Assembly (NCBI RefSeq): GCF_000353285.1
Contig: NZ_KB731324.1
Location: 5,908,577-5,972,576, forward strand
Reading direction: 5' to 3'
From: Leptolyngbya boryana PCC 6306
GTDB taxonomy: Bacteria; Cyanobacteriota; Cyanobacteriia; Leptolyngbyales; Leptolyngbyaceae
DNA length: 64,000 nucleotides
The notes under the pieces were generated by a model. That model saw nothing but the letters and a program-made list of their open reading frames with translations, made no database searches and was not told the DNA's origin. Positions 28,510 through 38,264 of the stretch are shown one piece after another; the first letter of the stretch is position 1; every line of letters starts with the position of its first letter. Both the position numbers and the translations under genes were made by a program.

Positions 28510-29457
28510 ATGGCTGAAGTCAGAAATCAAAAAGGAGTAAGCCGCCAAATTCTATTGATGACACTTTGGCTGACGCTACTCATGTTAGTTGTAAAAGTGG
28601 GTGCAGCTTGGGCAACAAAATCTTTAGCGATCGTGGCTGAATGTCTTCATACTGTTATTGATGGCTTCAGTACAGTGCTCGGTTTAATTGCAATCTCTTC
28701 ACCCCATCGCATCCCAGGGCGAGAAATTTGGGGGCATAGTCGGTTGGAAGCAATGTTGGCGTTGCTGCTAGTCGCATTATTAGGATTTGCCTGCCTCAGT
28801 TTGTCTGGAACCGCCATCGAGCAATTAGCCAATCAGCCTACGCTAGCTATCCTGCCACCGATTCGGATGCGGCTATCTGTGATTGGACTGCTCGCGATCG
28901 TGTCTCTCGCCAGTGTGGGCTTAGCGTTTTTTGAGCGAAAAGTGGCACGGACGCTCGATAGCTCGATTTTGAAAGTGAATGCGCGTCAGATTTTGCAGGA
29001 CGCTTGGCTGACGATGTTTTTGCTCCTGGGACTCCTGGGAATTTGGAAGGGATATGCTTGGCTTGATCCCTTGTTGGCGATCGTCATGGTAATTACCGCC
29101 GGATTGAGCTGCTGGCGGGTTTTAAATTGGCAATTACCGTTAATGGTCAGACAAGTTGCAATTGCACCTGAAGCGATCGGGCAAATGGTCAGACAGGTGC
29201 AAGGGGTGACCCAATGTTATGACGTGCGATCGCGCGGAATCGTCGGGCGACAAGTTTTAGTCGAAATGCGAGTTTTCGTGCATCCAGACTTTCTGGGAGC
29301 GAGTGAATGGATTATCGAGCAGATCGATGGAGCCATTCGCGATCGCTATGGCCCGGTACAGGTGTGCATCTCGATCGAAGAAGCGCAAGACGATTTACAA
29401 CATCCCTTTGAAACACTGCGATCGGATCAATCCAGTCGCGAAATGGATTGGAATTAA
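28510..29457 (+). CDS. Cation diffusion facilitator (CDF) transporter
   Basis: A 315-residue metal-efflux protein with six membrane helices. The TM2 site reads AECLHTVIDGFSTVLGLIAI, carrying the His-x3-Asp metal pair, and the TM5 region has NARQILQDAWLTM with the second His/Asp-type site altered to Gln-x3-Asp. The C-terminal cytoplasmic domain (about residues 215-290) is the CDF dimerisation fold. The metal is unknown. The frame opens at GTG 28462; ATG 28510 is preferred but not proven. Confidence 0.82.
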   Translation: MAEVRNQKGVSRQILLMTLWLTLLMLVVKVGAAWATKSLAIVAECLHTVIDGFSTVLGLIAISSPHRIPGREIWGHSRLEAMLALLLVALLGFACLSLSGTAIEQLANQPTLAILPPIRMRLSVIGLLAIVSLASVGLAFFERKVARTLDSSILKVNARQILQDAWLTMFLLLGLLGIWKGYAWLDPLLAIVMVITAGLSCWRVLNWQLPLMVRQVAIAPEAIGQMVRQVQGVTQCYDVRSRGIVGRQVLVEMRVFVHPDFLGASEWIIEQIDGAIRDRYGPVQVCISIEEAQDDLQHPFETLRSDQSSREMDWN

Positions 29458-29527
29458 GATTTGGATCGACAGACTCAAGGTAAAGTAGGGAAAGAATTAT
29501 TAAGAAGCATTACGTTATACCCACTTC

Positions 29528-30706
29528 ATGGATTTCTCCCTTTTGCCTCAGATTGCTATTCAATGCCTCTTGGGAGCGTCTGCGATCGTGTTCACGGAAC
29601 TGGTGCGAGACGCTTACCACATTGCTGGACACTACTGGCAGCCACTAAAGCGAGGACACAATTTACATCACAAGGCTTATCGTCCTGATTTAACGATTAC
29701 AAGCTTAGAGATGTACCAAAAGGCGCAACTCAATAATGATGTGCCAGAAGCGATCGCGATGCTAGGTGCCGCTGCAATTCTGGCAGCCTGTACTCAATTG
29801 CCTGTTTTATGGATCGGTTGCTTGTATTCGCTGGTCTTCTTAATTCCAGCTGTTGCCCGATCGCAAGGGTTACTGCTGCAAACCGATGTGACTCATAAGC
29901 CCGGTGACTTAATTGAGTTGCCCAAGCCTTGGATTGTGAATCGAACCTACCATTGGCGACATCATTTTGATGATCAGAATGCTTATTATTGTGGTCATTT
30001 TACAATTGTGGACAAATTGTTAGGGACAAGTTTGGCGCTGAAAGGCAAAACAGTGGCTATTACTGGCGCATCCGGAGCATTAGGGCAAGCATTGATTGCA
30101 GAGCTATCGAAGCATGGAGCGAAAGTTGTTGCGCTAACGACGAGCGATCGCGCGTTTGCTGAAGGCATAGAAGTGCTGCACTGGCAAATTGGAGCGGAAG
30201 AAGAATTGCGATCGCGGCTGCAAAAGGTAGACATCTTCATTCTGAATCATGGCGTCAATGTCTATGGCGATCGCACACCAGCCGCAATCCAGACTTCCTA
30301 TGAAGTGAATACATTCTCAACTTGGAGACTCGCAGAGCTATTCCTTGAAACAGTCACCGAATCTTCGCACAAAGCGCTCAAAGAACTTTGGATTAATACC
30401 TCTGAGGCTGAAGTGAATCCGGCGCTGAGTCCGCTTTATGAGCTATCGAAGCGAGCTTTAGGAGATTTGATTACCCTGCGGCGATTAGATGCACCTTGTA
30501 TTATCCGCAAGTTGGTTTTAGGACCCTTTAAGAGTCAGTTAAATCCTTATGGGGTGATGTCTGCCTCTGGGGTCGCTTGGGCGATCGTGGCACTCGCGAA
30601 ACGAGATTTTCGCGACATCATTGTGACGATTAATCCGATCACTTACATTCTTTTTCCGATCAAGGAGTTCTTTCAGTCGCTTTATTTCCGCTTGTTCTCA
30701 AAGTAG
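29528..30706 (+). CDS. Bifunctional sterol desaturase-like/short-chain dehydrogenase protein
   Basis: A 392-residue fusion known from cyanobacteria. The N-terminal half is a membrane fatty-acid-hydroxylase-like part with His clusters HNLHH (44-48) and YHWRHHFDD (near 140). The C-terminal half is an SDR with the glycine motif ITGASGALGQAL (near 178) and a catalytic Tyr-x3-Lys in LYELSKRALG. The substrate is probably a lipid (inference). It ends 9 bases inside the convergent kinase gene. Confidence 0.87.
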   Translation: MDFSLLPQIAIQCLLGASAIVFTELVRDAYHIAGHYWQPLKRGHNLHHKAYRPDLTITSLEMYQKAQLNNDVPEAIAMLGAAAILAACTQLPVLWIGCLYSLVFLIPAVARSQGLLLQTDVTHKPGDLIELPKPWIVNRTYHWRHHFDDQNAYYCGHFTIVDKLLGTSLALKGKTVAITGASGALGQALIAELSKHGAKVVALTTSDRAFAEGIEVLHWQIGAEEELRSRLQKVDIFILNHGVNVYGDRTPAAIQTSYEVNTFSTWRLAELFLETVTESSHKALKELWINTSEAEVNPALSPLYELSKRALGDLITLRRLDAPCIIRKLVLGPFKSQLNPYGVMSASGVAWAIVALAKRDFRDIIVTINPITYILFPIKEFFQSLYFRLFSK

Positions 30707-31753
30707 TGGAAGCTCAATTAAAAATTCTGTGCCCTGATCAACAACAGAATGACAATTCAATTTGCCGCGATGGTGCTCTGTGATGATTTGGTACGCAATC
30801 GACAAGCCCAATCCTGTTCCCTGACCAATCGGCTTTGTCGTAAAGAATGGGTCAAAGATTCGCGTTTGGATCGCTTCTGGAATCCCTGTTCCATTGTCAG
30901 CAATTCCGACTCGTACCCAGTCCGAATCAATTTCTGTCCGGATCGTCAGTTGGGGTTGCCAGTCGGGTTCTGATTTTTGCGATCGCACATCCAACGCGTC
31001 GATCGCATTGCTCAACAATGACATGAACACCTGATTTATTCGCCCGGCATAGCATTCGATCTTGGGCAATTCTCCATAGGTGCGCACAATCCGAATTTCT
31101 TGCCGATTCACTCTGCCCCGCAGCCGTGATCCCAAAATCATCAACGTACTTTCCAGACCTTCATGCAGGCTGACTGACTTCAGTTCTGCTTCATCCAGCC
31201 GCGAAAATGTCCGTAATAGATTCACAATCTCTTCAATGCGCTCCGCTCCTGATGACATCGATCGCAGCACATTGGAGAAGTCTTGCAACACAAACGAGAG
31301 ATCGACTTCTTCGCTGAGCGTTTGAATTTCCTCGATCGAGCTATTCTGATATGCCCGAATCATCTGCACTAATATTTCTGCGTACTCCTGAGCATGGCGT
31401 AAATTCCCATAAATAAAACTGATTGGGTTATTAATTTCATGCGCTACCCCAGCCACCAGTTGCCCCAAACTCGACATTTTTTCGCTCTGAATCAACTGAG
31501 CTTGAGTCAGTTTGAGATTCGACAATGCTTGTTCGAGTTCGGCAGCCTGCTGCTGTAGGATTTCATGACTTTTTTGAACGGTCTCCTGTGAAACTTGTAA
31601 ATCCCGAATTGCTTTTCTAAAGAGAGCCTCTTTCAGATCATTCGTTCTTTCCAGTTCAGCCTGACTCGATTCCGAGCGTTTTAATTTCTTCTCAAGAATC
31701 CGATTTGCTTTTTCCAGTTCTTGCACTCGTTGTTTTAACGCTTCGCAATCCAT
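30698..31753 (-). CDS. Sensor histidine kinase with N-terminal coiled coil
   Basis: A 351-residue kinase. Residues 1-90 are a long coiled coil; the H-box is GQLVAGVAHEINNPISF with the phosphoacceptor His105; the ATPase domain has an N box near residue 228, IADNGTGIPEAI and the GQGTGLGLSIAYQI loop. It has no membrane segment and no input domain of its own. It sits 3 bases downstream of a FIST-domain gene, which is the likely sensory input. No response regulator is adjacent. Confidence 0.92.
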   Translation of the reverse strand: MDCEALKQRVQELEKANRILEKKLKRSESSQAELERTNDLKEALFRKAIRDLQVSQETVQKSHEILQQQAAELEQALSNLKLTQAQLIQSEKMSSLGQLVAGVAHEINNPISFIYGNLRHAQEYAEILVQMIRAYQNSSIEEIQTLSEEVDLSFVLQDFSNVLRSMSSGAERIEEIVNLLRTFSRLDEAELKSVSLHEGLESTLMILGSRLRGRVNRQEIRIVRTYGELPKIECYAGRINQVFMSLLSNAIDALDVRSQKSEPDWQPQLTIRTEIDSDWVRVGIADNGTGIPEAIQTRIFDPFFTTKPIGQGTGLGLSIAYQIITEHHRGKLNCHSVVDQGTEFLIELPLL

Positions 31754-31756
31754 CCA

Positions 31757-32902
31757 TCAAGTCCCCAAAAGCAAGGTCACGATCGTCATATTATGTAACC
31801 GAGTTGCCCCATACTCATGAAGTGGGGAAAGTTCTCCATAAGTATAAAAACCGCTACAAACTACTTCAGCAGGTAGACAATCTCGAATCAAATCGTATTC
31901 TTCTGTGACTCGACTGCCTAACAGTTTGAAGCGACAGTCACAGCTAAAAATTAAAGCGATCGTTGGATGGGGGCTGGGATAAGATTGGGTCGCTTGCTGA
32001 ATCGCAGTTTTGCACGCAGCAAGAATATCTTCACGACCTGCAGTACTCACTTGGACGATCGAGTTTTCAGGCACATCTGCCAGACAGTGCACCTCTCCTG
32101 TTGTCTCATCAAATCCACTAAACCCCCGCAAGTAAAACTCAGGCTCTCCCGCTTCAAAAACTGCTAAAGGATTCTGGGGAACGGGATCTGCACCACCGAG
32201 TTGTTCACGAAAAAACGATAAAGCAGATTGCTCTCCAATCGTTACAACGCAATTGCCTCGCGCTTTGGTCACTTGGCTAGAGACGCTAATTGGCTCCCAT
32301 CCATTGGCGATTCCATATGAAAATTTCAGCGCTGCACCAGAAAACAGCAGAATCGGAGCCGCGTCGGTCAATACTTCAGTCTTATAAAACTGGTAGGTCG
32401 CTTCAAACCGATAATTGTCAGTTGACATGCCGCCAAAGATCGGAAACTGTTCTCCTAATGCAGCTTGTAATCCCTTGAGAATCAGGGTTCCATTGGTTTT
32501 GATGCCTTCTGGGATGGTGATACAGAGTCGAGGTGGTTGAGCACCTGTTGCCTGTTCAACTGCCGATCGTGTGGCAGCGATCGCATCTTCACCAAGATTC
32601 CGCGCGACCCCGGCGCGGATTTCAATTTCATCTGAGCAAAAGAGCGTCAGCACGATCGAATCGTATTGAAATTGCAGCGTATCGGATAATTCTGCATCGC
32701 TTGTGCAGCCAATCAGTTCAAGGTTTGGAAAGGCTTGATCAATCTCTTGCAAAATCAAAGCGTGGTCAAAGTCGATCGCGGCAAATAACATGCCTGCATT
32801 CGGTGTTAATCCATTCAGTGCAGCTTGACATTGAGCAATGACTTCTGCAATGGCGCTGGAGGAATCTGGATCGTTACTGTGTCCGACAATCGCTTTCAGC
32901 AT
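31757..32902 (-). CDS. FIST N/C-domain sensory protein
   Basis: A 381-residue protein. The FIST N domain covers about residues 30-220 (GCTSDAELSDTLQFQYDSIV; FPIFGGMSTDNYRFEATYQF) and the FIST C domain about 225-365 (EFYLRGFSGFDETTGEVHCL; SNVVCSGFYTYGE-like end). FIST domains are thought to bind small ligands such as amino acids and to feed signalling proteins. It lies directly upstream of the histidine kinase in one operon, which fits a two-protein receptor. Confidence 0.88.
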   Translation of the reverse strand: MLKAIVGHSNDPDSSSAIAEVIAQCQAALNGLTPNAGMLFAAIDFDHALILQEIDQAFPNLELIGCTSDAELSDTLQFQYDSIVLTLFCSDEIEIRAGVARNLGEDAIAATRSAVEQATGAQPPRLCITIPEGIKTNGTLILKGLQAALGEQFPIFGGMSTDNYRFEATYQFYKTEVLTDAAPILLFSGAALKFSYGIANGWEPISVSSQVTKARGNCVVTIGEQSALSFFREQLGGADPVPQNPLAVFEAGEPEFYLRGFSGFDETTGEVHCLADVPENSIVQVSTAGREDILAACKTAIQQATQSYPSPHPTIALIFSCDCRFKLLGSRVTEEYDLIRDCLPAEVVCSGFYTYGELSPLHEYGATRLHNMTIVTLLLGT

Positions 32903-33068
32903 AGGGCTTCTCTAAGGTGAGATTTCCCCTAACATGCCCGATCGCGCAAATTAACCTAACAAAGGCATTTTACAGTTCGTTACCTTCAGTCGTTCGGTTC
33001 CAGCCACGTTTTAGACTTGTAAAGTCTCCCCGAATTGATTCGGATTTTTTATCGAAGTTGATATTCCT

Positions 33069-34052
33069 ATGTTTCCAACTCATCGCCCTCGTCGGTTACG
33101 CACCCATCCTCAACTGCGCCGCATGGTGCGCGAAAATGTCCTAACAACGAGTGATTTGATCTATCCTTTGTTTGCCGTTCCAGGTGAAAGTGTGGCGACC
33201 GAAGTCAGATCAATGCCTGGCGTGTATCAATTATCGATCGATAAAATCGTTGAAGAAGCCAAAGAAGTCTACGACTTGGGCATTCCGTCGATTATCTTGT
33301 TTGGGATTCCAGCCGACAAAGATGTAGATGCCACTGGAGCATGGCACGACTGCGGAATTGTTCAGAAAGCAGCAACGGCGGTGAAAGAAGCGGTTCCAGA
33401 GTTGATTGTGATTGCAGATACTTGCTTGTGTGAGTATACTTCGCACGGTCATTGTGGATTTTTGGAAGTCGGCGATTTAACAGGTCGCGTCTTAAATGAT
33501 CCAACGTTGGACCTGTTGAAGAAAGTTGCGGTTTCTCAAGCCAAAGCTGGAGCCGATATCATTGCGCCTTCTGGAATGATGGATGGCTTCGTTGCTGCGA
33601 TTCGGGAAGGATTGGATGAAGCAGGATTCCAGGATATTCCGATTCTGTCTTATGCCGCGAAGTATGCCTCGGCTTACTATGGCCCATTCCGCGATGCCGC
33701 AGAATCAACTCCGCAATTTGGCGATCGCCGCACATACCAGATGGATCCGGGCAATGCACGCGAAGCAATTAAAGAGATCGAACTGGACATTGCCGAAGGA
33801 GCAGATATGCTCATGGTGAAGCCTGCTCTAGCCTACATGGACATCATTCATCAAGTGAAGCAAGCCTGCAATCTTCCGGTCGCTGCCTACAATGTGTCGG
33901 GCGAGTATGCAATGGTGAAAGCAGCAGCGCTGAATGGATGGATTGATGAGGAACGGGTGGTGATGGAAACCTTGCTCAGCTTTAAGCGCGCGGGTGCAGA
34001 TTTAATTCTCACCTATCATGCGAAAGATGCTGCGCGTTGGTTAGGAGCGTAG
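33069..34052 (+). CDS. hemB: Porphobilinogen synthase (delta-aminolevulinate dehydratase)
   Basis: Condenses two 5-aminolevulinate molecules to porphobilinogen in haem and chlorophyll synthesis. It has 327 residues; a cysteine-containing metal site [16 protein letters not shown] (near residue 117); and active-site lysines in [13 protein letters not shown] (near 198) and [12 protein letters not shown] (near 252), the latter forming the Schiff base. It is monocistronic. Confidence 0.97.
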   Translation: MFPTHRPRRLRTHPQLRRMVRENVLTTSDLIYPLFAVPGESVATEVRSMPGVYQLSIDKIVEEAKEVYDLGIPSIILFGIPADKDVDATGAWHDCGIVQKAATAVKEAVPELIVIADTCLCEYTSHGHCGFLEVGDLTGRVLNDPTLDLLKKVAVSQAKAGADIIAPSGMMDGFVAAIREGLDEAGFQDIPILSYAAKYASAYYGPFRDAAESTPQFGDRRTYQMDPGNAREAIKEIELDIAEGADMLMVKPALAYMDIIHQVKQACNLPVAAYNVSGEYAMVKAAALNGWIDEERVVMETLLSFKRAGADLILTYHAKDAARWLGA

Positions 34053-34093
34053 TCTAATGGGGAATCGGGGCATGGAGAAGTTTCCCGACTCCC

Positions 34094-34597
34094 CTACTTC
34101 CGACGATCGCGCCTCTGCCGAAACCAATCCCGCAACTGCTCCCGACAAGGTGCTTCTAAAATTCCACCTAACACGGTTAAGCGATGGTTTGACGCTGGAC
34201 TATCCGGCAGATTCAATACAGTTCTGACCGCTCCTGCTTTTGGATCATCCGCACCATAGACTAACAATCCTAAGCGCGCTAGCACGATCGCACCCGCACA
34301 CATTGGGCAAGGCTCCAGAGTGACATACAGTGTACAGTCTTCTAAATGCCAACTGTTTAACACCTGTCCTGCCTGCCTTAACGCCAAAACTTCGGCATGA
34401 GCCGTCGGATCACGATCGCGTTCTCGCCGATTTTCGCCTTCTGCGATCACCGTATCGCCTCGCACAATTACTGCCCCTACTGGCACTTCTCCTGCATTTC
34501 CCGCCTGTTCTGCAAGTTCTAGCGATCGCTGCATCCAATTGCGATGGCGAAGATATTCAGGATGATCAATCTCAGGGGGGGCAATCCGGAACGGCAT
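34094..34597 (-). CDS. tadA: tRNA-specific adenosine deaminase
   Basis: Deaminates A34 to inosine in tRNA-Arg(ACG). It has 167 residues; the zinc and catalytic motif TAHAEVLAL has His67 and Glu69; PCPMCAGAI has Cys97 and Cys100. The length and C-terminal basic helix RDWFRQRRDRRK fit TadA rather than a cytidine deaminase. Confidence 0.95.
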   Translation of the reverse strand: MPFRIAPPEIDHPEYLRHRNWMQRSLELAEQAGNAGEVPVGAVIVRGDTVIAEGENRRERDRDPTAHAEVLALRQAGQVLNSWHLEDCTLYVTLEPCPMCAGAIVLARLGLLVYGADDPKAGAVRTVLNLPDSPASNHRLTVLGGILEAPCREQLRDWFRQRRDRRK

Positions 34598-34687
34598 ACA
34601 GTTTAAAGACTTGATTTTGTCTCGTTTCAGTGTGGGCGAATCTGTAAAGAAATGCCAAAATAATTGGATAGGTTTTAATGGAACTCA

Positions 34688-35011
34688 ATGGCATTTAATC
34701 CTGACCGTGCAAATTTCCTTCATACCGATGCAGAAGCGAATGATGCGAATGCGCTCCTTCGTTATCTCCAGCATCAACCTCCGGAAGTTTTAGAACGTGT
34801 TGCGCGTACCGTTAGCCCACAAGTCAAACAAATCGTTTCGCACAACGTTCAAGGCTTAGTCGGTGTCCTACCCAGTGACGGCTTCAACGTCAAAATTACC
34901 ACCGATCGCGAAAATCTCGCAGGACTGCTCGCCTCTGCCATGCTGACAGGCTACTTCTTGCGCCAAATGGAACAGCGCATGGAACTCGAAGATCAAATCG
35001 GCGACCTTTAA
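34688..35011 (+). CDS. DUF760 family protein
   Basis: A 107-residue protein of a family found in cyanobacteria and plastid-bearing plants. Typical parts are LLRYLQHQPPEVLERVA, VSHNVQGLVGVLPS and the hydrophobic end SAMLTGYFLRQMEQRMELE. The molecular function is not established. Divergent tadA lies 90 bases to the left. Confidence 0.85.
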   Translation: MAFNPDRANFLHTDAEANDANALLRYLQHQPPEVLERVARTVSPQVKQIVSHNVQGLVGVLPSDGFNVKITTDRENLAGLLASAMLTGYFLRQMEQRMELEDQIGDL

Positions 35012-35036
35012 ATCGATCGCCCTATCCTCTCTAGTT

Positions 35037-36215
35037 CTATCGCTTCGGAAATGCTCCTGGGCGGACTTGCAACGTTTCGGTCTTGCCGCCGCGCTTCACC
35101 TCAATTCCAAGCGGCGTTCCGATGCGGCTACCTTCCACTTGTGCTTGTACATCTGAAGACGTTTTGACAGGCGTACCATTGATCTTCTGAACGATGTCGC
35201 CTGGTTTCAGCCCCCCTTGCGCGGCTGGAGAATTTTCTGCAACTCGGGCAATAAATATGCCCTGCTCCTCAGTCACCTGAGTCTTGCCATCCAATTCTTT
35301 ATTCAGTTCATCCCGAATCGCAGCACTGAGATCAATCATTTGAATTCCAAGATAGGGATGATCGACGCTGCCTTTGGTGAAAAGCTGTTCTGCAACGCGC
35401 TGAGCCGTTTCAATCGGAATCGCAAATCCTAGCCCTTGAGCGTCGGCTCGAATTGCCGTATTGATCCCAATCACTTCTCCGCGATCGTTGAGTAACGGAC
35501 CACCCGAATTGCCGGGATTGATCGCTGCATCGGTTTGAATAAAACTGACTCGCTTGTCGGAAACGCCCACTTCTCGGCTCGATCGTCCGATCGCGCTAAT
35601 AATTCCCGCCGTCACCGTGTTATCTAAGCCAAGGGGATTGCCAATCGCGATCGCCCATTGCCCCGGCAGAATTGATTTAGAATTGCCAAGCGTCACTGTG
35701 GGTAACTGATTCGCGTCAATCTTCACCGCCGCGACATCGGTTACAGGATCACTGCCAACGACTCGCCCTTCAAACGTACGCCCATCCTTCAGCGTCACTT
35801 CTACCGTATCCGTTCCATCGACCACATGCGCATTCGTTAACAATCGACCATCTGCGGTTAATAGGAAGCCTGAACCCGTTCCCCGCTCCACTCGATCTTC
35901 AGGCGCAGGGAGTTGGTCGCCAAAAAATCGCTTAAACACTGGATTACGCAAAGCTTCTGGCACATTGCTCGACACCCGTCGTACGGCATTAATTCGCACC
36001 ACTGCGGGACCTGCACGATCGACAGCAGACGAAATAAAATTCTCATTATTTCTGCCATTCGCCGCAACGGAGACCGAACTCGGTGGAGCAAGCTGCACCT
36101 GAAACGGCTGTCCCTGACCGCGATTGACCAAATAATGATTGGCAACCAAACCCGCGCCGCCGCCGACCGTCAATAATGAAGCGGCGATCGCGACCTGTCT
36201 GAAGGAGAGAACCAT
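35037..36215 (-). CDS. HtrA/Deg-type serine endoprotease with PDZ domain
   Basis: A 392-residue envelope protease of the HhoA/HhoB/HtrA group. An N-terminal signal or anchor (residues 4-27); a trypsin-like domain with His130 (LLTNAHVVDG), Asp160 (DPVTDVAAVKI) and Ser237 (NPGNSGGPLL); and one PDZ domain at about 285-385 (PAAQGGLKPGDIVQKINGTP). It degrades damaged periplasmic or lumenal proteins. I cannot tell which of the three cyanobacterial paralogues it is. Confidence 0.93.
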   Translation of the reverse strand: MVLSFRQVAIAASLLTVGGGAGLVANHYLVNRGQGQPFQVQLAPPSSVSVAANGRNNENFISSAVDRAGPAVVRINAVRRVSSNVPEALRNPVFKRFFGDQLPAPEDRVERGTGSGFLLTADGRLLTNAHVVDGTDTVEVTLKDGRTFEGRVVGSDPVTDVAAVKIDANQLPTVTLGNSKSILPGQWAIAIGNPLGLDNTVTAGIISAIGRSSREVGVSDKRVSFIQTDAAINPGNSGGPLLNDRGEVIGINTAIRADAQGLGFAIPIETAQRVAEQLFTKGSVDHPYLGIQMIDLSAAIRDELNKELDGKTQVTEEQGIFIARVAENSPAAQGGLKPGDIVQKINGTPVKTSSDVQAQVEGSRIGTPLGIEVKRGGKTETLQVRPGAFPKR

Positions 36216-36390
36216 AACTTAAGCGCAAAAAACAGTGACAATCCTAGTTTATCTTTGCCTTTCGATTACGGTGGCGATTTGTAAACAGGAGGCTTTGGTG
36301 TAGGCACGTTTTGAGATACACTCCTTTACATAAGCTGTGACTCAAAACCCTTTGAGAGCGCGGTAACCCAGTGATTTAGAAATTAAGGTT

Positions 36391-36834
36391 ATGTCAAAGT
36401 ATCGGTCTATTTTGGGACTCATTTGTTGTACTCTCCTAGCAATTGTGATGGTGGGATGTGGCGGACCGGCAGCGGTGAAGCCGACCTACACTCCCGACAG
36501 AATTGCTGAAATTCAGGGTCATACAGCGGACTTGCAGCAGTTAACTGAGCGATTGCCCGAATTGCAAGAGTTAATTCAGAAAGAAGATTTCATTTTCGCG
36601 CGCAATTTCATTCATGGGCCTTTGGGAGAAATGCGCATCCTGATGGGTCGCATTTCGACTGATTTGTTGCCAAAAGAGCAAAAAGCTGCACGGGATCTCG
36701 CAAAACAGATCGCGAATGATTTGGTTGAGATCGACCAAGCATCTGCAGAAAATAACTACAAAGTCGCTGTTCGCTACTATGGAGAAACGGTGAAAGACGT
36801 GGAATCATTCTATAAATTGATTCCGCAAGGTTAA
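36391..36834 (+). CDS. psbQ: Photosystem II lipoprotein PsbQ (CyanoQ)
   Basis: Lumenal lipoprotein that stabilises the oxygen-evolving side of photosystem II. It has 147 residues; a lipobox (IVMVGC) with the lipidated Cys23; and a four-helix bundle (TADLQQLTERLPELQELIQK; MGRISTDLLPKEQKAARDLA; NYKVAVRYYGETVKDVESFY). The terminator at 36838 separates it from the next gene. Confidence 0.92.
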   Translation: MSKYRSILGLICCTLLAIVMVGCGGPAAVKPTYTPDRIAEIQGHTADLQQLTERLPELQELIQKEDFIFARNFIHGPLGEMRILMGRISTDLLPKEQKAARDLAKQIANDLVEIDQASAENNYKVAVRYYGETVKDVESFYKLIPQG

Positions 36835-36837
36835 GGC

Positions 36838-36876
36838 TTAAGGCGGAGAATGAAAAGTGTGATTTCTCCGCCTTAA
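36838..36876 (+). terminator. Terminator behind psbQ
   Basis: A perfect 13-bp stem TTAAGGCGGAGAA / TTCTCCGCCTTAA with a 13-base loop. The following T run is short, and it ends only 7 bases before the next start, so it may also act as an attenuating element for that gene. Confidence 0.65.
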
Positions 36877-36882
36877 TCATTT

Positions 36883-37959
36883 ATGAAAGTGACGATCGCA
36901 GGTTGTGGTGTAGTTGGCGCTACGATCGCTTATGAACTGAGCCAAGTTCCAGACCTCGAGATTACGGTTGTAGACGCGCAGCCGACCCCAATTCAAGCCG
37001 ATGTGAAAGAGTGCCCAAGCTCGACAGGGGCAGCGCTCGGCGTTTTGATGGGTGCAATTAGTAAAAAAGAAAAAGGTCGCAATTTGAGAATGCGACTGTT
37101 TGGAATTCAGTACTATAACCACTTAGTTCCTCAATTAGCAGAATTAACCGGACGATCCATTCTGTTTAATCGTCAGGGAATTTTGATGCTGCAATTTCCA
37201 GAAGATGATTTGACCGTCTGGAATCGTTTGATTGAAGTGCGGCGCAACCAGGATTTACCGTTAGAGCTTTGGGATCGAGAACGGTTGAATGCAGAGTTTC
37301 CGTTTTTACAGCAAGCCAGTGCTGCGGTTTATTCACCGAGCGATCGACAAATTCATCCGATCGCACTCACTCAAGCTTTGATTGAAGGCGCAAAAATGCG
37401 CGGTGTAGCCTTCAAGTTTGGAGCAAAAGTACTGGGGATGCAAGGGCACCAGACTCAAACTTCTGAAGGCTCGATCGACTCGGACTATCTTGTAATTTCA
37501 GCAGGAATTGGATCGCGTGAGATTTCAGCCGTTGATATTCGTCCTGTCTTAGGACAAGCGATTCATCTACGCTTACCTCAACCGCTAAGTAATTCAGATT
37601 TGCCTGTAATCACAGGGAATGATGTGCATATTGTCCCACTTGGAAATGCTGAATACTGGGTCGGTGCAACCGTTGAGTTTCCAACAGAATCAGGAGAAGT
37701 GTTGCCGCCCGATCGAGAAATGTTTGATGCGGTGATGAAGCAAGCGATCGCGTTTTGTCCAAATCTCAAAGGGGCGGAAGTTGTGCGATCGTGGTTTGGG
37801 TTGCGTCCGCGTCCGCAGGGTCGTCCGGCCCCAGTGATTGAAGAAGTTCAGCCCAATGTTTTACTCGCATCTGGACATTATCGAAATGGAGTATTGCTTG
37901 CCCCTGCAACCGCAGAGCAAGTCAAAGCAAAAATTCTACAAATTGATTCATCTATATAA
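36883..37959 (+). CDS. FAD-dependent oxidoreductase (DadA/glycine oxidase type)
   Basis: A 358-residue protein. The N-terminal FAD motif IAGCGVVGATIAYELSQ is followed by an acidic strand end (ITVVDA). The C-terminal part has GLRPRPQGRPAPVIEEVQPN and ASGHYRNGVLLAP, the usual final FAD contact of amine and amino-acid oxidases. The substrate is probably an amino acid or secondary amine; ThiO-like activity is possible. It lies downstream of psbQ, but a terminator intervenes. Confidence 0.82.
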   Translation: MKVTIAGCGVVGATIAYELSQVPDLEITVVDAQPTPIQADVKECPSSTGAALGVLMGAISKKEKGRNLRMRLFGIQYYNHLVPQLAELTGRSILFNRQGILMLQFPEDDLTVWNRLIEVRRNQDLPLELWDRERLNAEFPFLQQASAAVYSPSDRQIHPIALTQALIEGAKMRGVAFKFGAKVLGMQGHQTQTSEGSIDSDYLVISAGIGSREISAVDIRPVLGQAIHLRLPQPLSNSDLPVITGNDVHIVPLGNAEYWVGATVEFPTESGEVLPPDREMFDAVMKQAIAFCPNLKGAEVVRSWFGLRPRPQGRPAPVIEEVQPNVLLASGHYRNGVLLAPATAEQVKAKILQIDSSI

Positions 37960-38264
37960 TCTCGACAGGCAGTAATACTGAATCTGAACAGCAGGTTTCG
38001 ATGCTCCAGCTTTACACATTCAATCAACCTTTACCGAAAGAGCTAAACTGACACGCCTTACCTGATTCCCCTTTTCCACAGACGTACAGTTTGGAGACTA
38101 CGCCAAACCCAAGACACCATCGAGCGATTTCTCAATCCTCAATTACAATCAGTTGCTTAATCATCTGTAACGAATTCGGCGGAGTTGACGCGCAAATCGG
38201 GCAACACACTGCGGTAAGGTGAAGAATAGTCACTTGATAAGCTCGTACCAACTTTCCGTTAATT
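37960..38264. other. Intergenic region before hemC
   Basis: About 305 bases with no coding sequence I trust and no strong hairpin; presumably it contains the hemC promoter. Confidence 0.4.
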
